This document shows, piece by piece, positions 54,544 to 62,274 of a DNA stretch of 64,000 bases (its first letter is position 1; each line of letters begins with the position of its first letter). The position numbers were made by a program, and so were the translations under genes. The notes beneath the pieces were generated by a model, which saw nothing but the letters and a program-made list of their open reading frames with translations, was not told the origin of the DNA and searched no databases. The DNA comes from JAJPHT01 sp035526585. Lineage in GTDB: Archaea > Thermoplasmatota > SW-10-69-26 > JACQPN01 > JAJPHT01. Location of the stretch: the NCBI GenBank assembly GCA_035526585.1, contig DATLCC010000065.1, positions 1-64,000 of the forward strand. Reading direction: 5' to 3'.

Positions 54544-55458
54544 TCACGCGTCGGTGGGCGCCGGCGCGGGATCGACCTTGCTGGGCGGCGGAGGCGGCGG
54601 CTTGCTGAAGAAGCCGGCGTGCTTGCGCTTGCGCAGGTCGAAGAGGTCGAGGATGTTCGAGTGGAGCTCCGGCAGCAGGGCGAAGACCCCGAGCGCGATG
54701 AAGACCATCGCGACGAGGGAGCCGATCTTGCCGACGTAGCTGTGCATCCATTCGAAGGGATCGATGCCGAACATCCCCCAGCCGAGCACCTTGTAGCCGT
54801 ACACGATCCCCGCGTTGCGGAAGAGGTTCAGCACGTAGATGACCGGGACGGTGATCGCGTACGCCTTCCACTTCCGCGAGCTGGATGCGCGCAGGCAGGC
54901 GATCGCGCCGACGAAGATCATGATGCTCTGGATCGCCGTGCACGCGAGGATCACGGTGACGGCGTACTCGGTCCCGCCGTTGAGGAAGATGTGCGCGTCG
55001 CCGGTGGAGTCCTGCACGACGCCGTTCGGGACTCCGAAGATCGTGCTCAGCATCCAGCTCGACTGGATCGCGGTCTGGTAGATGAGCCACTTCTGGACGG
55101 CGGGGATCTCGTAGATGACGAAGTACGTGAGGGCGGAGACGAACGAGGCGCCGGTGAACCAGCGCAGCGCCTCCGGATCCTCCCTCCAGCGGTAGCTCTT
55201 GATCTCGTGCCAGGCGATCCACAGGAGGAAGATCGGTCCCAGGAGCGTGAACCACCCGTTGATCGGGTCGGGCTCGGTGTCGACGGGGTGGAAGAACTCG
55301 GGCGCCTGGAAGGGCCAGTAGAGCGCGAAGAGCGTCCAGCCCGCGGCGCGCAGCCAGTGGGCTCGGCGGTCGCGCCAGAGGAACCCGGCGCCCATGAGGC
55401 CAAGGCCCGTGAAGACCATGACCAGGAGCGCGGGCTGCCAGGCCGAGAAGTCCACCAT
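54544..55458 (-). CDS. artA: Archaeosortase A (PGF-CTERM processing)
   Basis: A 304-residue membrane transpeptidase of the exosortase/archaeosortase family. Eight or so spans carry the catalytic Cys173 (VTVILACTAIQSIMIF), Arg214 (IYVLNLFRNAGIVYG) and His239 (WMHSYVGKIGSL), in the order and spacing of haloarchaeal ArtA. ArtA cleaves the PGF-CTERM tail of surface proteins and attaches a lipid. The C-terminal Pro-rich tail (SKPPPPPPSKVDPAPAPTDA) is unusual. psd and pssA follow on the same strand, as in haloarchaea, where archaetidylserine synthesis genes sit beside artA. CTTTTAAC lies 25 bases before the ATG. Confidence 0.92.
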   Translation of the reverse strand: MVDFSAWQPALLVMVFTGLGLMGAGFLWRDRRAHWLRAAGWTLFALYWPFQAPEFFHPVDTEPDPINGWFTLLGPIFLLWIAWHEIKSYRWREDPEALRWFTGASFVSALTYFVIYEIPAVQKWLIYQTAIQSSWMLSTIFGVPNGVVQDSTGDAHIFLNGGTEYAVTVILACTAIQSIMIFVGAIACLRASSSRKWKAYAITVPVIYVLNLFRNAGIVYGYKVLGWGMFGIDPFEWMHSYVGKIGSLVAMVFIALGVFALLPELHSNILDLFDLRKRKHAGFFSKPPPPPPSKVDPAPAPTDA

Positions 55459-55482
55459 CTGGCTTCGGACGAGTCGCCGGGG

Positions 55483-55490
55483 GTTAAAAG
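55483..55490 (-). promoter_or_regulatory. TATA box of artA
   Basis: CTTTTAAC on the minus strand ends 25 bases before the ATG at 55458. Confidence 0.6.
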
Positions 55491-55558
55491 GGTTTGCGGA
55501 CAGCGCGTGCAAGCGCTGCGGCGCTTGCCCGCGTCGTCCGTGTCGGCCTGCGGGCCGG

Positions 55559-57166
55559 CTATCGGTCTGGCACGACTCCGAAGGGCGCGTACGCCTCCGC
55601 CGCCCGCTGCAGGACGGCCGCGCGGTCCGCACCGGGCAAGAGCGGCACGATGACGCGCGGCGCGACGGGCGCGCCTTGCCCCGCGATGAACGCGGCGCTC
55701 GTCCACAGCGCCTGCGAGGGGCCGCCGAGCACGCCGCCGATGCCGACGATGGTGCGCGAGACGTTCCCGTGCCCGAGCTCGATGCGCGCCGTCGCGAACG
55801 GCGTCGCGACGAGGTCGGGGCTCCCGAGCGCGAGCGTGCGCGAGCGCGACAGGTTGTCGAGCGCGTCGGCCGTGTCGTTCCAGCGCCCCGAGGGGTCGAG
55901 CGCCCAAGGAGTCGGGCCCTCCGCGTGCGCAAGGAGGAGCACGTCGCGCGCGAGGGGCGCCGCGTCCATCGTCGTCGCCTCGCCCACGCCCGGTCGCCCG
56001 GCGAGCGCGAGCGCGGGCGCGCCGGCGCCTTCGACCGCGGGGAGCTTGGTGATATCGAGGTCGTGGGCAGCGGCGAAGACGAGCGCGCCCTCGCTCGCGC
56101 GCTCAACGCGCGCGGGGAGCGGGCGCGGGTGGAGGGCGAGCGTCAGCCCGTCGGGCCCGCGCGCGGCGTCGAGCGCGCGCTCGTCGGCGTGGGTGAGGTT
56201 CGCAAGGAGCGCGGTGACGCCGTGCGTGCCGGCGAGCGCGCGTGCGTCGTCGAGGTTCAGGATGATATCAGCGCCGAGCGGGAGCTCGGCTTGAGCGCGC
56301 GCCACCGTCAGGTCGCGCGCGGTGGGCGTCGCGTTCGCGAGGATCGAGCGCGCCTGCGCGGCCGCGCCCTCGACCTGCTGGAGGCGGTCGTCGAACCACG
56401 TGTAGCCCGGCTCGCGCACGCGCACGATCCCCGCAGCGGCCGCGGTCGCAAGCTGACCGTTCGCCTCGAGCGTGAACGCGATCACCCAGTCGCCCGCGGC
56501 CATCGTCTCGGGGAACGCGCCCGTCGTGAGCGGACCGTCGAGCGGCGCGGCGGCGCCAAACGGCGTCGCCGTGCCATCGGGCGCGGTCGCGGTCCCGTTC
56601 CAGTACGCGGGGCGCGCTCCGGGCCCGAGCTCGACGAGGTCCGGGAGGAACGCGCCATCGCGCGCGCCTTCGTCCACGCGCAGCCGCAGCCGCGCCTCGC
56701 CCTGGCGCACGGTGGGGAGCGCGCAGAGCTTCGCCGCCTCGCGCGCCTCGCATGTGGTGAGGCGCTCCATCTCGAAGTAGGTCGCCACGTAGGGCGTGGG
56801 CCACGCGTGCGAGCGCAGCGCGAGGGCGTCGCCGGTTGCGAGCCCGGTCGACGCCGCGACGATCGCGGTGCCCGGCTCAGGGAGCGCGATGCCCAGCGCT
56901 TCCGCTGCGCGCGCGTCGAGGCCCGCGTAGTCGTGGACGCGCGCGCCCATCGCCTCCCCCAGCACGAGCGCGCCAAGCGCCGCGGGCGCGTGCGCCTCCG
57001 CGAGGAGCGCATCTGCGCGCGTCGCGTCGAAGGGCCAGCGCCCATCGAGCGCGAGCAGGCGGAGCTGCGCCACGTCGGGCTCGGGCGTGGGCGTCGGCGG
57101 CGGCCCGCCGGGCGTGCCGCACCCCGCAAGCAGCGCGACGGCGAGAAGAAGAGGGAGCGCCCGCAA
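55559..57166 (-). CDS. Large lipoprotein of unknown function
   Basis: A 535-residue lipoprotein. From TTG at 57166 (MRALPLLLAVALLAGC) it has a lipobox with Cys near residue 16 and a Pro/Thr linker. The body has ALGIALPEPGTAIVAASTGL, FLPDLVELGPGARPAYWNGTA, LNLDDARALAGTHGVTALLAN and TIVGIGGVLGGPSQALW, which read as repeated alpha/beta segments resembling cell-wall-binding or substrate-binding folds, but I cannot name a family. A TTCAAGG box ends just over 25 bases before the TTG and fixes the unusual start. It is next upstream of artA on the same strand. Confidence 0.7.
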   Translation of the reverse strand: MRALPLLLAVALLAGCGTPGGPPPTPTPEPDVAQLRLLALDGRWPFDATRADALLAEAHAPAALGALVLGEAMGARVHDYAGLDARAAEALGIALPEPGTAIVAASTGLATGDALALRSHAWPTPYVATYFEMERLTTCEAREAAKLCALPTVRQGEARLRLRVDEGARDGAFLPDLVELGPGARPAYWNGTATAPDGTATPFGAAAPLDGPLTTGAFPETMAAGDWVIAFTLEANGQLATAAAAGIVRVREPGYTWFDDRLQQVEGAAAQARSILANATPTARDLTVARAQAELPLGADIILNLDDARALAGTHGVTALLANLTHADERALDAARGPDGLTLALHPRPLPARVERASEGALVFAAAHDLDITKLPAVEGAGAPALALAGRPGVGEATTMDAAPLARDVLLLAHAEGPTPWALDPSGRWNDTADALDNLSRSRTLALGSPDLVATPFATARIELGHGNVSRTIVGIGGVLGGPSQALWTSAAFIAGQGAPVAPRVIVPLLPGADRAAVLQRAAEAYAPFGVVPDR

Positions 57167-57207
57167 CGCGCGACGAACCGACGCTTGCGCCTTGAAGGGT
57201 TCGTTGC

Positions 57208-57288
57208 CGGAAGCGGAGGAGGAAGCGGGATCCGGAACCGGGACGGACGACCGCCGGGTCCCAGGTTCCGCTACCGCATCCTCTTCCG
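57208..57288. repeat. Short-unit hairpin (GGAAGCGGGA type)
   Basis: CCGGAAGCGGAGGAGGAAGC and GGGATCCGGAACCGGGACGG (57208-57246) are answered by GCCGGGTCCCAGGTTCCGCT and ACCGCATCCTCTTCCG (57253-57288). It fills the divergent gap between two lipoprotein genes. Confidence 0.6.
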
Positions 57289-57331
57289 AGGTCCACAAAC
57301 GAGAAGAGAGAGCGGAGTCGTCGCGGCGCCG

Positions 57332-58573
57332 ATGCGTGCGCTCGCGCTCCTCCTCGTCCTCCTCCTCGCGGGCTGCTCGACGCCGGGCGCGAAGGACGGC
57401 GGCTCCCCGACGGCGCCGACGGCGTCGGCGTCGCGCTTCCTCGCGCCGCAGGTCATGGGCGAGGGAGGCCCCGAGCCCGTGCTCGCGTTCTCGCCCGAGG
57501 GGGATCGGCTGTATCTCGCGGCCCAGGATCCCGAGGGGGGTGGCCCGTTCGTGTGGGTCTCGAAGGATGGCGGCGCGACGTTCGACCTCAAGCGCCCGAC
57601 GCAGCAGGGGGGCGGCGAGGTGGATCTTGCGGCCGGCCCGAACGGCGCCGTCTATCTCACGCAGCTCGGGGCGCGCGGGAACATCGTGAGCGTGTCGCGC
57701 GACAAGGGCGAGACGTGGGACTCGGCCCCCCTCGGGGGGGCCTCGCAATATTTCGACCGCGAGTGGCTCACGGTCGACGCGAACGGGCGCGCGTATCTCG
57801 TGGCGCGCGAGTTCGGCACGACCGCGAGCGCGGGCGTCGCAAGGAGCGACGATCGCGGGCTCACGTGGCCGCCGCGCGGGAAAGCGTGGACCGCGCTCGA
57901 CGAGCCGGGCGAGGCGAACGGGCCGCTCGTCGCAGTGGGAGCCAACGTGCACCTCGCATACATCTGCCGCCAGGGCGAGGCCGTGTGCGTGTCCACGACG
58001 CGCGACGGCGGCCTCACGTGGTCGCGCGCGGTCGTGGCGAGCCGCGGCACGAACGCCGCGAACGTGTACCCTGCGCTCGCGAGCGTGGGCGGCGCGCTCC
58101 TTGTCGCGTGGGCGGATGCGAGCGACGGCGCGCTTGCGGTCTACACGTCGCGCTCGAGCGATGCCGCGTCGTGGTCCGCGCCCCAGCGGGCCTCCGCGAC
58201 CGGCGGCACGGCGGCGCTCCCGTGGCTCGCCTCGCGCGGCGGCGCGACATGGCTCGTCTACCTGCGGGCCGACGAGGCGATGGCCGCAACGGACTGCGCG
58301 CAGGCGCAGGGCGCGCGGTGGATCCCGACCGCGCAGCCCCTCGACGCGCAGGGCGCGCCGCAGGGCGAGCCGATGCCCCTCACGACGGAGCCGGCGCACG
58401 TGGGCATCGTGTCGCCGCCCGTGGGCCAGTCGTGCAGCGGCGGCGCCCGGGACCGCAACTTCGGCGATTTCTTCACCGCCGCGATCTCGCCCCCGGGGAA
58501 GCTCGTGGTCGCGTGGTCGGCCGACACCGGCACGATCGCGAGCACGCGGGACATCGTCGTTCGGGAACGATGA
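57332..58573 (+). CDS. BNR-repeat (sialidase-fold) lipoprotein
   Basis: A 413-residue lipoprotein. MRALALLLVLLLAGC has a lipobox at Cys15, then a short Gly/Ser/Thr linker. The body is a sialidase-type beta-propeller with Asp-box repeats: WVSKDGGATFDLK, SVSRDKGETWDSA, ARSDDRGLTWPP, STTRDGGLTWSRA. No catalytic sialidase triad (Tyr/Glu, Arg triad) can be recognised, so a binding role is more likely. The next gene downstream encodes a much larger BNR exoprotein. Confidence 0.82.
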   Translation: MRALALLLVLLLAGCSTPGAKDGGSPTAPTASASRFLAPQVMGEGGPEPVLAFSPEGDRLYLAAQDPEGGGPFVWVSKDGGATFDLKRPTQQGGGEVDLAAGPNGAVYLTQLGARGNIVSVSRDKGETWDSAPLGGASQYFDREWLTVDANGRAYLVAREFGTTASAGVARSDDRGLTWPPRGKAWTALDEPGEANGPLVAVGANVHLAYICRQGEAVCVSTTRDGGLTWSRAVVASRGTNAANVYPALASVGGALLVAWADASDGALAVYTSRSSDAASWSAPQRASATGGTAALPWLASRGGATWLVYLRADEAMAATDCAQAQGARWIPTAQPLDAQGAPQGEPMPLTTEPAHVGIVSPPVGQSCSGGARDRNFGDFFTAAISPPGKLVVAWSADTGTIASTRDIVVRER

Positions 58574-58610
58574 GGCCGAGGGAACGACGGATCGGGGGCA
58601 GAGAGAAAGC

Positions 58611-58626
58611 GTAACCTCTTGGTTAC
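58611..58626. promoter_or_regulatory. GTAACC-N4-GGTTAC dyad, copy 4
   Basis: Perfect GTAACC TCTT GGTTAC followed by ACGTCTGCC; copy 3 at 49359 shares the ACGTCT extension. It lies 38 bases past a BNR lipoprotein gene. Confidence 0.6.
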
Positions 58627-58631
58627 ACGTC

Positions 58632-58653
58632 TGCCACATGGCGCCATATGGCA
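58632..58653. promoter_or_regulatory. 22-bp near-perfect palindrome
   Basis: TGCCACATGGC followed by GCCATATGGCA is self-complementary apart from one pair (C/A against A/T), centred on GGCGCC. It lies five bases after the GTAACC dyad and 190 bases before a large exoprotein gene. Confidence 0.5.
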
Positions 58654-58660
58654 CACCCGT

Positions 58661-58733
58661 CGCGGTCCCGGTTCCCGGCTTCCGGCTTCCGGGTCCCGGG
58701 TCCTCGGTCCCCGGGTCCCGGTCCCCGGTCCCC
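58661..58733. repeat. GGTCCCSG / GGCTTCCG tandem run
   Basis: About ten degenerate copies of an 6-8 base unit (GGTCCCG, GTTCCCGG, CTTCCGG, GGTCCCCG) in one orientation. It looks like a single arm of the short-unit hairpins, with no full partner arm nearby. Confidence 0.6.
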
Positions 58734-58755
58734 TCTTTCCCGCGTTCCCACGTCC

Positions 58756-58790
58756 GTCACCCCCGTCCGGGGTGACACGAAGCATTTTAG
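58756..58790 (+). promoter_or_regulatory. Exoprotein promoter module A
   Basis: Perfect GTCACCCC-N5-GGGGTGAC (58756-58776), then ACACGA and CATTTTAG (58783-58790), 50 bases before GTG 58840, which has a GGGAGG ribosome binding site nine bases upstream. The same order of parts recurs before the paralogous gene at 62275. Confidence 0.6.
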
Positions 58791-58839
58791 TCGTCTAGAC
58801 AACATGCCTCGGCTCAAGGTACTGGGGAGGCTCACCCAC

Positions 58840-61800
58840 GTGTCCAACCGCGCTGCTTCGTTCATCGTCCTCGCTCTCCTAGTGCCGCTTGCGGCTCCCT
58901 TCGTGCCCGGCGCGGGCGCGCTCCCTTCGACAGCGCCGCGGTACTCGACGTACGTGGGTCCGGACGAGAACCAGGTCTTCACGGTCTTCATCGACTCGGG
59001 CGGCGAGCCGTCGATCGGCGTGGACTGGAGGACGGGGGAGATCCTCTACCAGCGCGGGTTCCACACGTTCCGCGCGGAGCTCCAGGACGACGGCGGCTCG
59101 GACTGGATCGACGTCTCGGCGCCCAACACACCGTTCAACATCGACCCGATGCTCTTCACCGACAGCGCTACGGGCCGTACGTTCGCGGGTGGGCTGGATG
59201 GCATGTGCAGCTCGATGGCCATCACGGACGATGGCGGCCGCACGTGGATCCCCGCGGGGAACATGTGCGTCCCGACGCTCGACCACCAGACGATCGCGTC
59301 GGGCCCGTGGGCGGCGACGACGCTCCCCTCGTCGCCCGCGTTCGATCGCGCGACCTACTACTGCGCGCAGGCGTCCGCCGTCACGTGCATCACGAGCCAG
59401 GACGGCGGCCTCACGTGGGGCCCGCCCGTTCCCGTGACGTGCGGTTTCGTCGATCCCGGCTTCCACGGGAGCGTGCACGTGGGCCCGGATGGCAAGGTCT
59501 TCCTTCCATTCAAGAACTGCCAGGGCGGCGCGGGCGTCGCGGTGAGCGCCGACAACGGCCTCACGTGGACGTCCCACAAGGTCCCGAGCGCGGTGTACCC
59601 GGGTGCTGGGTTCGACCCCGATGTCGCCACGACCCCGAGCGGCTGGCTCTATCTCGGCTACGCGAACGGCGCGACGGGCGCGGCCACGGCCACGATGTCC
59701 AAGGACAACGGCACGACCTGGTCCACGCCCGTGGACGTCGGCGCGCCGCTGGGCGTCGTCGCGAGCACGTTCCACGAGATGGTCGCCGGCGACGACGGGC
59801 GTGCCGCGCTCGCGTTCCTTGGCACGACCACCGCGGGCAACGGGTACGACCCGGCCTTCGCGGGCGTGTGGGACCTCTACGTCGCGACCACCTACGACGC
59901 GGGCGCGACCTGGACGACGGTCAAGGCCAGCACGGACCCGGTGCAGCGCGGCTGGATCTGCGCGGGCGGCACGGGCTGCGCGACGGACGAGTCCGGCCAC
60001 CGCAACATGCTCGACTTCATGGACGCGCAGGTGGACGCGCAGGGCCGCGTGCTCGTGGGGTATGCCGACGGCTGCACCGGCGAATGTGCGGGTCCCGCAG
60101 GCACGAGCGCGCAGTCCTTCCACAGCCAGGCCACGATCACGCGTCAGTCGAGCGGGCTCACGCTCTTCTCGGCGTTCGACCCGTCGACGGGCGCGCTCTT
60201 TGCGACCGGCGGCGGACCGTACACGACGCAGGCCGGGAGCGCCGTCGCGCTCGATGGCGAGGCGGCCAACGGCGTCGCGCCCTACAGCTACTCGTGGAGC
60301 GTGCTGAGCCGGCCCGCGGGCTCGGCGGCCGGCGCCTCGTCGATCGCCGCCGCCGCGACCGCGGGCGCGAGCTTCACGCCCGACGTCGTCGGCGACTATC
60401 TGCTGCGCTTCGAAGCGCGCGACGCCTCGGGCGAGCGCGCCGTCGACGTCGTGAAGGTCACCGCCGCGAGCCTGCCGGGCGTCCCCGTCGCGACGTGCGG
60501 CGTCCCGCTCGCGAGCGACGCGGTGGGCGACTCGACCGCCGCGGGCGCGGGCTCCTCGCGTCGTGATATCACGAGCGTCTCCGCGAGCGACGCGCAGGGC
60601 ATTTGGACGCTCTGCGTGAGCGTGGCGAGCATGGCGGAGGCGGCGACGGCGGGCTCCAAGTTCACGTTCTTCTGGGACGCGCCCTACGAGCTTCCTCTCA
60701 TCACGTACTCCGCATCGGCCACAGTCACGGCGGGCGGCACCGTCGGCAGCGCCCAGTTCTCCAAGGGCGTCGCGGGCGTGACCCTCGCGCAGCTGGGCGG
60801 CCCGGCCTCCGCGTCGCTCGATGGCGACACGCTGCGCATCACGCTCCCGCGCCCCGGCGTCGGCGGCCCGCAGGATGGCGAGAGCGCGACGAACCTCTTC
60901 GTGCGCGTGGAGAACACCGCGACGCCTACGACGACGTGGGACCGTGCGCCCGACGCGGGCGGGCTCGCGTACACGTTCGGCCACAATGCGCCCGACGCGG
61001 TCGCGCCCGCGCAGGTGACGGGCCTCGCCGGCGAGGACGCGCAGACGGGCGGCCTCGTGAACCTCTCGTGGGACGCCTCCAGCGACGACATCGGCGTGAA
61101 GGACTACGTCGTCCGCCGCTCGACGCTTGCGGGCGGCCCGTACCGGACGGTCGCGCTCGTCGAGGGCCTCGCGTTCCAGGACGCCGGCCTCGTCGACGGG
61201 ACCGCGTACTACTACGCCATCGGCGCGCGTGATGGCGCGGGCAACATCGGCCCGCTCTCGGCCGAGGTCGCCGTCACGCCCACCGGGCCCGGTGGTCCCG
61301 CGGGCGACACGAGCGCGCCCACGTCGCCCGGCTCGCTCGCGACGAGCGCGCTCGCGTCCACCTCGCTCACGCTCACCTGGCTCGCGGCCGACGATCCCGA
61401 GACGGGGATCGACCACTACGAGGTGTACAAGGACGGCGTACGCATCGCGCAGACGACGCTCCTCACGCAGTCCGTGGGAGGCCTCGCGCCCTCCACGAGC
61501 TACGACCTCGAGGTGCGCGCGGTGAACGGCGCCGGCCTCGTCGGCGCGGGCGCGACGTTGACCGTGACGACACCCGCGCGCCCGCCCGACTGCGGGCAGG
61601 CCGCGTCGCCGTTCACGCTCGCGACCGACGCGGGCGGCGACAGCGCGCGCGGCGACGGGCGCGCGGAGATCGTGCGCGTGGGCGTGAAGGAGACGTCCAC
61701 GCGCATCGGGTTCTACGTGAGCCTCGCCGACGCGAGCACCCCCGCCCCGAACACGATGTTCCGCGTGTCCTGGCGCACCGACGACCTGCACGGCTTCGCC

Positions 61801-62085
61801 CTCTACGTCCGGCTCACGGACGCGGGAGCGGCGCCGGCGGGCGTGTGGGTCGTGACGCCGGCGAACGAGGTGAACACGCTCCGGCAGCCCCAGTTCGGCC
61901 TCCAGTGCGACACGGTGTTCATCAGCGTCCAGAAGCAGGACCTGCTGAACCCCGCGCCTGGCGAGCTCCTCCGGGATCTGCGCGTGACGGCGTCCGTGGA
62001 CACGACGAACCCGCCCGAGTCCCAGATCTATGATGCCGCTCCTGATACCGGGGGCGTCGATTACGTGATGGGGAGCGCGGCCTGA
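58840..62085 (+). CDS. Very large secreted BNR/fibronectin exoprotein
   Basis: A 1081-residue exoprotein. GTG at 58840 gives a signal peptide (VSNRAASFIVLALLVPLAAPF) and is fixed by the ribosome binding site and by alignment with the paralogue at 62275. The first ~430 residues form a BNR propeller (ITDDGGRTWIPAGNMC, ITSQDGGLTWGPP, YDAGATWTTVKAS, DPVQRGWICAGG). Then come an Ig/PKD-like domain, a ~160-residue domain ending APDAGGLAYTFG, two fibronectin III domains (PAQVTGLAGEDAQ..., PTSPGSLATSALA...), and a second copy of the 160-residue domain ending APDTGGVDYVMG. Many Cys suggest disulfides. No C-terminal anchor is visible. Function unknown; adhesion or polysaccharide binding are possible. 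Confidence 0.85.
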   Translation: MSNRAASFIVLALLVPLAAPFVPGAGALPSTAPRYSTYVGPDENQVFTVFIDSGGEPSIGVDWRTGEILYQRGFHTFRAELQDDGGSDWIDVSAPNTPFNIDPMLFTDSATGRTFAGGLDGMCSSMAITDDGGRTWIPAGNMCVPTLDHQTIASGPWAATTLPSSPAFDRATYYCAQASAVTCITSQDGGLTWGPPVPVTCGFVDPGFHGSVHVGPDGKVFLPFKNCQGGAGVAVSADNGLTWTSHKVPSAVYPGAGFDPDVATTPSGWLYLGYANGATGAATATMSKDNGTTWSTPVDVGAPLGVVASTFHEMVAGDDGRAALAFLGTTTAGNGYDPAFAGVWDLYVATTYDAGATWTTVKASTDPVQRGWICAGGTGCATDESGHRNMLDFMDAQVDAQGRVLVGYADGCTGECAGPAGTSAQSFHSQATITRQSSGLTLFSAFDPSTGALFATGGGPYTTQAGSAVALDGEAANGVAPYSYSWSVLSRPAGSAAGASSIAAAATAGASFTPDVVGDYLLRFEARDASGERAVDVVKVTAASLPGVPVATCGVPLASDAVGDSTAAGAGSSRRDITSVSASDAQGIWTLCVSVASMAEAATAGSKFTFFWDAPYELPLITYSASATVTAGGTVGSAQFSKGVAGVTLAQLGGPASASLDGDTLRITLPRPGVGGPQDGESATNLFVRVENTATPTTTWDRAPDAGGLAYTFGHNAPDAVAPAQVTGLAGEDAQTGGLVNLSWDASSDDIGVKDYVVRRSTLAGGPYRTVALVEGLAFQDAGLVDGTAYYYAIGARDGAGNIGPLSAEVAVTPTGPGGPAGDTSAPTSPGSLATSALASTSLTLTWLAADDPETGIDHYEVYKDGVRIAQTTLLTQSVGGLAPSTSYDLEVRAVNGAGLVGAGATLTVTTPARPPDCGQAASPFTLATDAGGDSARGDGRAEIVRVGVKETSTRIGFYVSLADASTPAPNTMFRVSWRTDDLHGFALYVRLTDAGAAPAGVWVVTPANEVNTLRQPQFGLQCDTVFISVQKQDLLNPAPGELLRDLRVTASVDTTNPPESQIYDAAPDTGGVDYVMGSAA

Positions 62086-62141
62086 GGCGCCTGCCGCATC
62101 CAAGCCAAGCGCATACGGGCTCGCGGGAACTCTTATCCTCC

Positions 62142-62228
62142 GTCACCTGTTCGGCCGAGCCTGAGGCATCGGAGGCAGAGAGAGCCCTCCCCGTGTCCCT
62201 CCCCCCAGGTGACACGGACCGTTCAAGG
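62142..62228 (+). promoter_or_regulatory. Exoprotein promoter module B
   Basis: GTCACCTG (62142) and CAGGTGAC (62206) form a perfect 8-bp dyad 56 bases apart, then ACACGGACC and GTTCAAGG (62221-62228), 47 bases before GTG 62275 with GGAGG (62261-62265) nine bases upstream. Same order of parts and spacing as module A. Confidence 0.55.
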
Positions 62229-62274
62229 CCGCTCGACGCGCCCCCGGTGCTGGAGCTTCAGGAGGCCCCACCCA

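Noticed and set aside
3930..58626. GTAACC dyads as replication origin boxes
   Set aside because: They are single and scattered over 55 kb with no clustered A/T-rich unwinding region and no orc1/cdc6 gene in the window.
58661..58733. Regular short repeats suggesting a CRISPR array
   Set aside because: Units are 6-8 bases and degenerate with no spacers of uniform length, and no cas genes are present.
58879..62103. A 1074-codon open frame on the minus strand
   Set aside because: It is antisense to the exoprotein, rich in Arg/Ala with no domain or signal, and arises from GC-biased codon structure of the plus-strand gene.
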